Source: Acidobacteriota bacterium (GTDB taxonomy: Bacteria; Acidobacteriota; UBA4820). From it: a stretch of 64,000 bases of DNA. Where the stretch lies: contig JAKQCT010000088.1 of assembly GCA_029559035.1 (NCBI GenBank), positions 1 through 64,000 of the forward strand, read 5' to 3'. Of this stretch, positions 16,781-25,300 are shown piece after piece (the first letter of the stretch is position 1; each line of letters starts with the position of its first letter). Both the position numbers and the translations under genes were made by a program. The notes below the pieces were generated by a model that did no database searches, was not told the DNA's origin, and was given only the letters and a program-made list of their open reading frames with translations.

Positions 16781-19700
16781 ATGAAGGCGAAAACCTTTTT
16801 CCTAGTGCTCGTTGTTTCGGCTGTTCTCTTCTCCGTTTTTCCCCTGTACGGACAAACTCCTGAAGAAGGATGGACGAGGATAGGCGTCGCGTCCTTTTCG
16901 GGAGGGGTCCTGGCGATCGCCGTAAGCCCTTCGTACGAGACGGACCAGACCATCTATATCGGATCGAGGGGAGGAGGGTTGTGGCGCTCCTCGGACAGGG
17001 GCGGCAGTTGGTGCCAATGCTCCGCGGTTCCATTCGACGCGACGGTGACCGGTATCGCCCTGCCGAGGAATTACCAGTTCGGGCAATCCATCGTCGCTTT
17101 CGCAGTAACCGACGAAGGGTATTTCTACTGCTCGAACAACGACTTTCAGAGCGTTCTCCTGTCCCATCAATTCTCCGCAGGCCCCTTTGAGGCTATTTAT
17201 CCCTGTTCCTCCATCGTGATAGGAGGAAACTCAACCTTCGACGGAAAGGTCTTCGTCGGAACCCGGGGGGGCGGGGTATGGAAGAACGAGTACGGAGGCG
17301 ACCCGGGCTTCTGGGAAAGGATCAACGACGACCCGATCAACCCGGTTACACAGCTGGATGATTGCAACTCCCTGACGATCACCAGCGAGACTCCCCAGAA
17401 ATTATGGGCATCATCCACTATGTCTCCGGAAAAGCTCGCGCTGGAAGCCTCCAGGGGTGCTGGTACTTCCGTATGGCGTTACGAGGGAGGCGATTCGTGG
17501 AGCGACCACGCGCCCGATCTCGATTATCAGCAGGTCTATTGCATTCACGCCTCCTGGCACGATCCTTCGAACATGTGGTTGGGCTCTGGAAGAAAAGGAA
17601 TGTGGTATTCGAACAATTACGGAGGCTCATGGCAGCCGGCGTGCGACGGTTATCCGGAAGGGGGGCTTCCATTCGAGGTGAAAGCGATCGCTGATAATTC
17701 GAACAGCACTCTCCTCTGGGAGGGAAGGAGCGACGGCCTGCTCACATCCGCGGACCTCGGCGCGAATTGCTCCCTCGGCTCGATACATACGCAGGTGAAC
17801 GCGATAGCTTTCGCTCCCGCGTACGGGGCCAGCGGGAATTACCGCGAAGCATTCGTCGGGACCGAGATAGCCCTTTACAAGTTCGCCGGCGGTTCCCAGC
17901 CGTATGTCAGGTCTCCCGTCCTAGTTGACGGCAACGCGGTGGCGGTTGCGGAAAATGGGCACGGCTTTTTCATGGGTTCGCTTTCGAGGGGCCTTTTCAA
18001 GAGCGTCGACAACTCCAAAATGGTCGAATACAACGGCTTCACGGATTCCTCCGGGTCGTTTCTGAAAGCGCAGATCGAAGCCGTCCGCATGGACCCCCTG
18101 TACGACGAAAGCGTCGAATCCTGCGGGGACTACAACACTATTTTCGCCGCCGTCAACTTCCCGGATGACTCTTACAGCAACGGCATTTACCAAAGCACGG
18201 ACGCCGGCGCCAGCTGGATAAAGCTTGCGGGCGGCGACTGGCCCAACGAATCAAGCATGGAAGTCAAAGACCTGGCCATATCCCCGCAGTACAGGAACGC
18301 GGGCCCCGATTCGACGCTTTTCGCGGCCGCCGAAGGGGGCATATACAGGTGGGACCATGAAAGCGGAGACCATTTCTGGACAAAAGTAGCGGAATGCCAG
18401 GCTGAATTCGTCGCTCTTCCCCCGACTTACAATAGGACCTCATCCTGCGAATATGGCACTCCGCCCGACACTACAGCCGGCCTTCCCTGCAACACGGTGT
18501 TCGCTGGATGGAATGAAAGCGGAAGAGTCCGTCTTTTCGTTTCGTTCGACAACGGAGGCGTGTTTTACCCGATATACCCGGATCCAGAATGCCCGGGAGA
18601 CGCGGTCAATTGCCCCATAGATATTACAGGGATGGCTTTCCCGACCAATTTCTTTTCGGGGAGCCCTCCAAGCGAAAAGATAGTGGTTTCTTCTTCCACC
18701 AAGGGCGTCCTGGCCTCGGGCGATTACAACCTTTTCGCTCCCTCTCTCTGGGTAAGCTGGACTGCCTACAACACGGGCCTTCCATACAACTCGCTCGACC
18801 AGTACAACGTGAACGACATCGCGGCCGACCCCGACTGGATAGACAATCCGACAGGGGGATCGACCGATCCGACTTTTATCTGCGCGGTCCCCGTGGGGTC
18901 GTCTTCCGACTCCACTTACATGGGAGCGTTCACGACCTACGACGGAGGATCTAACTGGAGCCTCGAACAGGGAGGCTGCGCGGTCTCCGTCGCTTTCGCG
19001 AAGACCGCTTCGCCGACTCCCTCCATCGCGGTGGCGGGATTCCGCAGGGATCCCGCCTATTCCTCCGATTCGCCTTGCGGAGCATACCTTTCGACCGATA
19101 ACGGAGATTCATACGCCAGGCTGACAGGTTACTACTCTCTCCCCGACGACATTTTCTCTTCCGTCGTGCACGAGAGAGACGCAGATTATGTCTTCTCCGC
19201 CTCCCCGTCAATGGGGGTTTTCGTCAGCTCCGACAAGGGCGAGTCATTCCACCCTTTCAACGGGGGAATGGGAGGGACTGCGGGCCCGTGCAGGCTGACG
19301 AACGGCTACGGGATCACCATGCTCGCCAATAGGAGGGGATGGTCCAACGACGTTATCTACGTGGGCACGGAAGACGGGATAAAGTCGAGGTATGTTTATT
19401 ACGATTACTGGATGCCGAACCACATAAGGCTCGACGTGGAGGATCAGCAGTACAACCCGAGCGCGTGGCGCCATTCATCGCTCTACGGTGGGGGGGCGAC
19501 GACCGGTTATTGGGAGAGGCTCGAGGTGGTTCCGGGGTCATCGCAGAACTATCCTGTCTGGGCGGTGAGCCCGCAAAAGGGCGCTGTCAGCGGCCAGGGC
19601 TTCGCTTCGCTTCCGCCGGGAGCTTACGAGGGATGGGTCTTCCAGAATTCGGGACTTCCTTCGTCTCCTAACGCCAAGGGAGTGAAGATCGGTTATTCGG

Positions 19701-22141
19701 GCGGCGCGGGCGGAGTCCAGCCCCTCATCAGCGATTCTCCGATAATGGGGACCGTCGGGCAGGGAGAATGGGACTTTTACAGCATCGAGGTCCTTCAAGC
19801 CACGGAAGACCTTTTCGTCTATCTCGACGACCTGGACGATACGGGAGCCGACGATCCCGACCTTTACCTGAGGTACGGCTCCGTTCCCGACCTTGTCAAT
19901 TACGACTATAGGCCATACCTCAACAACGACGAAGAGGTGTGCGTGAAGTCGTTCCTCTTCGAGGATTTTGATGACGGGATACCACTCACCTGGACCATCG
20001 TCGACGGCGGGTCGGGAGGTGGTTCCGCTTCGACCTGGACCGAGCTCAACCCCGGGGGAAGAGTCGCCCCGGCGCCGATAACCGCCCCGTTCGCGATCGT
20101 CGACAGCGACAACGCGGGAAGTTCGGCGAGCCAGGACGAAGAACTCATCTCGCCCGTGATCGACCTTTCCTCCGCGACATCGGCGCTTCTGGAGTTCGAC
20201 CATTATTTCCAGTGGTTCTCGGGAAGCCTCGACGAAATAGGAGACGTCGATGTAAGGTCCACTCTCACTGGAGGTTCTTGGGTCAATATCTCAAGGAACC
20301 AGGGAGCCAGTTCCCTGTATCCCGCCCACGGGCAGATCGACATCACCGCTCAAGCCGCAGGGGCTTCAGATGTCCAGGTGAGGTTCCATTACTACCAGGG
20401 TCAGAACGAGTGGTACTGGATGGTGGACAACATAAGGGTCAGCGGGACTGCTCCCCAGAGGCTCAGGCCCGGAACATGGTACATCGGTGTCAGGGGTTAT
20501 TCGTCGGGAGACAACGGGTATGAACTGACAGCCTCACGGGATTACGGATGCACCTCGTATAAATCCACATTTAAAGAAGGAAGCGGGAAAGACCTCTTAA
20601 ATGAAAAATTCATTCCTCCCGACCCGAGGGCTCCTGTAGGCACGGCAACATGGGGAACGGTGAACGGTTCGGGGGTTTACAAGGGGACGGGGAGCATCTC
20701 TCTGACCGAATCGGGTCACGAGCCTTCCGCCATAACCTGGCTCCTGAGGAACGGAACGACATATCCCCTTGCCAATGTCAACGCTAACACTATAATCCAG
20801 CTTGAAGACCTGACGCTTATAGTAGGCTGCGACGCGTCGGGTTCATCCGACAAGGGGATCTTTTATTCTCCTTCTCCCGACGAAGGGGCGACGACATGGA
20901 CGGAGGCTTCGGCAGTTGCGGGGGAAGGGTCTAAGAACTATGTCGATCTTCTCTCGGCGTCCAACGGAGACGTACTGATCGCCGGCGACGATTCGGGCAC
21001 GGCCGACGGAGGCGTATGGCTTTCGGGCGACAAGGGGAAGAACTGGATGAGGATATCCCAGGGATTCGACAGCTCGTCGCAGGCGCTTTCCGACCTCGTG
21101 GCCGACAACGGGGATCCCGTTTCTTACTACGCTTCGACGGCCGGGACGAGCGACGCGGGCACTGAGTCCCCGACGGGGCTCTGGACCAGGACCATAACTG
21201 CGAGCGCATATCCGACGATAACATCGATCGTTCCGGACAACGGGGGCGCTTCGGGCGGGACCGCGGTCACGATAACCGGGACGGGTTTCAGCGGCCTCTG
21301 CCCGACGGGCAATGATCCGGACTGTCCGGACGCATCGCCGGTGGTTATTTTCGGGGGCACTGAGGTAGCGGCGACATTCGTCAGCTCAACTTCCCTCACT
21401 GCCGTTTCGCCCGCGCACTCTGCGGGGAGCGTTACAGTAAAAGTGAGGAACCGCGACACGAGGGAGAGTGAGGCCGGTGTTCTTTTCACTTTCGGCACTG
21501 CCTGCCAGCCCCCTTCCGGTCTTCCAAACAATACAGCGGTAGACGCCGATCCCTGTGCCGATACAGGCGTTCTGGTTTCATGGTCGGACCCCGCCGATTG
21601 GGGCGACGGAGGCAGCGGGACCAGGACCTTCGATGTGCTGAGGGACGGGAGCGCCATCCAGGCGGGCCTTTCTTCCTCCACGCACGAACACACCGACACG
21701 ACGGGAACGAACGGAGTGACCTATGCCTATTCGGTGAGAGCGAACAACGGCTGCGGGATGTCGGCCTCGACATCAGGCGCTTCGGCGGCGGACATTTTCT
21801 GCGTTCCTCCCGAAGTGGCTGGCGGGATCTATCCCGACATACAGTCCTGGGAGGGAGAGACTCAGATCTGGCCCGCGGCCGAGAGAGCGGAGGGTTATTA
21901 TCTCTACAGGGTTCTCAGGTCCGAACTCCCCAACCTTGACGGTGGAAGCGCTTTGTCCCTCTGCAAGAGGGCTCTCGCGGGGGGGACAAACACCAGTTAT
22001 GATTGCGGCGGAGACGACGCAAGCTCCGTGGAGCCGAGGGTCTATTACTACCTAGTGACAGGTTATAACGAGACGGGAGAAGGCGGCGGCGGAAGCGGAA
22101 CGGGATTTACCAGAACTTTAAGCGCGGGAGTATGCCCGTAG
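16781..22141 (+). CDS. Giant secreted Asp-box propeller / IPT / FN3 protein, paralog 2
   Basis: A 1786-aa exported protein, paralog of its neighbours. The signal peptide is MKAKTFFLVLVVSAVLFSVF...YG. The ATG at 16781 has a GGGAGGT site; an upstream in-frame TTG lies inside the promoter -35 box and is rejected. Layout: Asp-box propeller (~20-940, e.g. SDRGGSW, DKGESFHP), PPC-like half (~967-1057), jelly-roll J-type domain (~1057-1220), second PPC half LRPGTWYIGVRGY (~1227-1257), DPRAPVGTATWG (~1280), further Asp-box (GDKGKNW), IPT/TIG (~1477-1574), a single FN3-like repeat (~1575-1674) and the C-terminal domain from CVPPEV to the end, closing GVCP. It has none of the 86-aa repeats of paralogs 1 and 4. 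The function is unknown; adhesion, glycan binding or matrix formation are guesses. Confidence 0.85.
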   Translation: MKAKTFFLVLVVSAVLFSVFPLYGQTPEEGWTRIGVASFSGGVLAIAVSPSYETDQTIYIGSRGGGLWRSSDRGGSWCQCSAVPFDATVTGIALPRNYQFGQSIVAFAVTDEGYFYCSNNDFQSVLLSHQFSAGPFEAIYPCSSIVIGGNSTFDGKVFVGTRGGGVWKNEYGGDPGFWERINDDPINPVTQLDDCNSLTITSETPQKLWASSTMSPEKLALEASRGAGTSVWRYEGGDSWSDHAPDLDYQQVYCIHASWHDPSNMWLGSGRKGMWYSNNYGGSWQPACDGYPEGGLPFEVKAIADNSNSTLLWEGRSDGLLTSADLGANCSLGSIHTQVNAIAFAPAYGASGNYREAFVGTEIALYKFAGGSQPYVRSPVLVDGNAVAVAENGHGFFMGSLSRGLFKSVDNSKMVEYNGFTDSSGSFLKAQIEAVRMDPLYDESVESCGDYNTIFAAVNFPDDSYSNGIYQSTDAGASWIKLAGGDWPNESSMEVKDLAISPQYRNAGPDSTLFAAAEGGIYRWDHESGDHFWTKVAECQAEFVALPPTYNRTSSCEYGTPPDTTAGLPCNTVFAGWNESGRVRLFVSFDNGGVFYPIYPDPECPGDAVNCPIDITGMAFPTNFFSGSPPSEKIVVSSSTKGVLASGDYNLFAPSLWVSWTAYNTGLPYNSLDQYNVNDIAADPDWIDNPTGGSTDPTFICAVPVGSSSDSTYMGAFTTYDGGSNWSLEQGGCAVSVAFAKTASPTPSIAVAGFRRDPAYSSDSPCGAYLSTDNGDSYARLTGYYSLPDDIFSSVVHERDADYVFSASPSMGVFVSSDKGESFHPFNGGMGGTAGPCRLTNGYGITMLANRRGWSNDVIYVGTEDGIKSRYVYYDYWMPNHIRLDVEDQQYNPSAWRHSSLYGGGATTGYWERLEVVPGSSQNYPVWAVSPQKGAVSGQGFASLPPGAYEGWVFQNSGLPSSPNAKGVKIGYSGGAGGVQPLISDSPIMGTVGQGEWDFYSIEVLQATEDLFVYLDDLDDTGADDPDLYLRYGSVPDLVNYDYRPYLNNDEEVCVKSFLFEDFDDGIPLTWTIVDGGSGGGSASTWTELNPGGRVAPAPITAPFAIVDSDNAGSSASQDEELISPVIDLSSATSALLEFDHYFQWFSGSLDEIGDVDVRSTLTGGSWVNISRNQGASSLYPAHGQIDITAQAAGASDVQVRFHYYQGQNEWYWMVDNIRVSGTAPQRLRPGTWYIGVRGYSSGDNGYELTASRDYGCTSYKSTFKEGSGKDLLNEKFIPPDPRAPVGTATWGTVNGSGVYKGTGSISLTESGHEPSAITWLLRNGTTYPLANVNANTIIQLEDLTLIVGCDASGSSDKGIFYSPSPDEGATTWTEASAVAGEGSKNYVDLLSASNGDVLIAGDDSGTADGGVWLSGDKGKNWMRISQGFDSSSQALSDLVADNGDPVSYYASTAGTSDAGTESPTGLWTRTITASAYPTITSIVPDNGGASGGTAVTITGTGFSGLCPTGNDPDCPDASPVVIFGGTEVAATFVSSTSLTAVSPAHSAGSVTVKVRNRDTRESEAGVLFTFGTACQPPSGLPNNTAVDADPCADTGVLVSWSDPADWGDGGSGTRTFDVLRDGSAIQAGLSSSTHEHTDTTGTNGVTYAYSVRANNGCGMSASTSGASAADIFCVPPEVAGGIYPDIQSWEGETQIWPAAERAEGYYLYRVLRSELPNLDGGSALSLCKRALAGGTNTSYDCGGDDASSVEPRVYYYLVTGYNETGEGGGGSGTGFTRTLSAGVCP
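20608..21800 (+). repeat. 3' module shared with giant gene 3 (copy in gene 2)
   Basis: An exact 84-base match runs from 20608 to 20691 against 26080-26163. High DNA similarity continues through the Asp-box, IPT and FN3 regions, with another long near-exact run around 21030-21130 versus 26498-26598. Upstream of 20608 similarity drops at once. The pattern fits recent duplication or gene conversion of the C-terminal half. Confidence 0.8.
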
Positions 22142-22170
22142 GAGCATTGAGGGAAGAAGACAAAGCGTTA

Positions 22171-22197
22171 AAAGGCGGGCTGAGGCCCGCCTTTTTT
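22171..22197 (+). terminator. Intrinsic terminator after giant gene 2
   Basis: A stem AAAGGCGGGC / GCCCGCCTTT with a 4-base loop and six T, 29 bases past the stop. Confidence 0.92.
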
Positions 22198-22221
22198 CAT
22201 GCGGTACCGAAAAACTCTTTT

Positions 22222-22237
22222 TGTGACGGGAATCACT
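22222..22237 (+). promoter_or_regulatory. CRP-like operator upstream of giant gene 3
   Basis: TGTGACGGGAATCACT matches TGTGA-N6-TCACA at 9 of 10 fixed positions. The dyad centre is 35.5 bases before the -10 hexamer TATACT, exactly the same distance as in the promoter of giant gene 4. Confidence 0.55.
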
Positions 22238-22242
22238 GTAAC

Positions 22243-22270
22243 TTGCGGAAAAACATGGAAGTATTATACT
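22243..22270 (+). promoter_or_regulatory. Promoter of giant gene 3
   Basis: TTGCGG (22243-22248), 16 bases, TATACT (22265-22270). It is nearly identical to the promoter of giant gene 2 over about 34 bases. The CRP-like site sits five bases upstream of the -35 box. Confidence 0.65.
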
Positions 22271-22309
22271 TGCAGTAGATAAAAAAAGATGCCCCGAAGG
22301 AGGCGAGCG

Positions 22310-25300
22310 ATGAGTGGAAAGAAAAATATCAAAATCATGGTTTATCTCGTTCTGGTTTTTGCCGCCTTGCCTTTTTTCGCCCAGACGCCCGAGGAATCGT
22401 GGACAAGATTGGCTGTGTCATATTCAGGAAACATCACAGCTCTCGCCGTGAGCCCTTCTTACGAGACCGACCAGACACTTTACATCGGCGTAAAGGATTC
22501 CGGACTCTGGAAATCCACAGACAGGGGCGTAACATGGACACAGTGCCCTGCGGTCCCCTGCGAATACACGGTCAGCGGGATCGGCCTCGGGAAGGATTAC
22601 TGCTACGGGAGCGGGGATCCTTGCTTTGTCGTGACGGAAGACACCTATTACTTCCGTTCGGACGACGATTTTCAGACATATTCCTATGCATACCAGTTCA
22701 TGATAGGAAGCATGATGGTGTACCCCGCCATATTGACCGGCGTTGTCGTCGGCGGCGTGACCGGCTTCGACAACGCGGTCTATGTCGGAACCTTTGGTGG
22801 GGGAGTATATGCCCATTATTCCGGAGGCAATAGCGATATAGGCTGGACCTCCCTCGGGCCTTACGGGTTCAAGTGCCGGTCGCTTACGCTGACCAGCAAC
22901 TCCACCCAGGTTCTATGGCTTGCCGGATCTTCGTCGGCGGGAGTGGGAGGCGTCCACCGCTATGTCGGGGGAGGCGTGGGCTGGGTGTCACATGAGGCTG
23001 ATGTCGGAAGCCTGGAAATGCTATCCATAAGGGCTTCCTGGACCAACGCCGCCCGCCTTTGGGCAGGCGGAGCCAGCACGGGGATCTGGTACAGTTTCGA
23101 TAGCGGCGATAACTGGAGCGCAGGGTGCGAAGCAGGCTCGGCGCCCTACCAGGTGAGATCCATCAGGGAATGCCCGGTATCTACGCACGGCTCCGAGTTG
23201 TGGGAAGGGACGAGCAAGGGGATGAGGTTTTCCACAAACTCGGGAACATCCCTCTGCTCGGATATTTTTCCCGGATCGGGGATCAACTGCGTCGAGTTCG
23301 CTCCCGCCTTTCACGGAACCGGCGATTACTGCGAAATGTTCGTAGGCACCGAGTCCGCGCTCTACCGAATCCCCTGCGAGGGAACTGCAAAGGTGAGATC
23401 CCCGATCGTCGTCGACGGCCACTCGGTGGCATTGGCAAAGGACGGACTCGGAGTTTTCATGGGATCCATGTCGCAGGGCCTATTCAAGAGCCTTGACACG
23501 ACTTCGACGGGCGGGAAGATGGTAAGGTACAACAGCTTTCCCAACGGCGAGACACCCGAGATCGCCGCCGTCTGTCCCCATCCCCACTACGCGGATGACG
23601 ACGGAGGGTGCGGCACAGAGGAAACGCTTTTCGCCGCGGCCAATTTCCCGGTCAATTCCGGCGACAACGGAGTTTACAAGAGCGTGGACGCCGGCAACAG
23701 CTGGGTCAAGGTGAACAACGCTTCCACATGGCCGACCTCCACGATCAATCTGAACGATCTCGAGATATCCCCCAATTACGGTTCCGCCGCTTCTCCCGCG
23801 ACCGCCGGCAACGACGGCACTCTCTTTGCCGCGACAAGCCTCGGGGTGTTTAGGTGGTCTTACGACGTCAAGGACGGGAGATACGAGTGGGCCAACGTAT
23901 CCTCGAGCTATTTCTCGCAGGCGGCGTGGGTGAAGGTTACTCCCACGTTCGATTCGACCTCGTCCTGTTCCTTCGTATGCAACGGCACCTCCTACAGCGG
24001 GTTTCCATGCAAGACCGTATGGTCGTACGGGTACGATTTCAACAATACCAGGTATTGCCTATTCTATTCCAGGAATTTGGGAGATACATGGACGCCTGTA
24101 TATCCGACGGCGTCTCCCGCGCTGTGCCCCACGGGAACGACCTGCCCCACGGACATAACGGGGATAACTTTTCCCAGCAATTACATGACGGGGGCAACGC
24201 CCAGCACGAAGCTGTATGTTTCTTCGTCGTCAAAAGGCGTCCTCGCGGGTCAGCTTACATCGACCGACTGCCTTTATACCGCCGCTGCGAACTGGGCGAC
24301 GAAGAACGGCTGGCTGCCTATGACGAAGACCGTAGTGGATATAGCCTCCGACCCTGACTGGGTCGATCCGACCGAGGACGCCGACGACGTCCTCATATGC
24401 GCCCTTTCGAACTCGGGCGTCTGGAGGACGAGCAACGCCAGCAACACTACCCCAACATGGAGCAGGATCATCCAGGGCCATGCCCTTTCAGTCGGATTCG
24501 AGTCGCGGAAATGGGGCGCGTCTCATCAGATGGCAATGGCAGGTTTCGCCAAAGATGAAGACATGATGACGAATCCGCCATACGGGGCTTACTATACGGC
24601 GAATATCGCGGACCTTACCACATATCCTTTCCATCAACTCACCGGCTACTATTCCCTTCCGGACGATGTTTTCTCTTCGGTAGTTCACGAGAGGGATCCC
24701 GACTATGTTTTCGCTTCCTCTCCATCGATGGGCGTGTTCGTGAGCACTGACAAGGGCGAGAACTTCAACCCCTACAATCTCGGAGCTGGAGGCTCATTGG
24801 GGCCTTGCCGCCTTGACAACGGCTACGGCATAACCATGCTCGCCGACCGCGCGGGCTCGGGCAGCGGGATAGACGTTCTCTACGTGGGGACGGATAACGG
24901 TATCAAAGCGAGGCACATCTATTATGACGGAAGCTCGATCCACCTCGACTGGGCTGACGGCGCGGGAGGCCCGAGCAGTTGGCTGGACACTTCATGGTAC
25001 GGCGGGGGAGATACGACCGGGTACTGGGAAAGGCTCGAAGTGGCCCCCGAAACGGCAGATACGATGCCCGTATGGGCAGTCAGCCCCGACAAAGGGGCGT
25101 TGACCGGCCAGGGATTCGCCAGTCTGCCCTCGGGGCAGACGGACGGCTGGATCCTGCAGACAGGCGGACTTGGTTCCACGAACGCGAAGGGGGTCAGGAC
25201 GGGGCAGGACGGCGGGAGCACCACAGCCTATCAGCTTCAAAGCGGGCAGACGGTCACGGGGTCTGTCAGGCCCGGGATCTGGAACTATTATCACGTTGAC

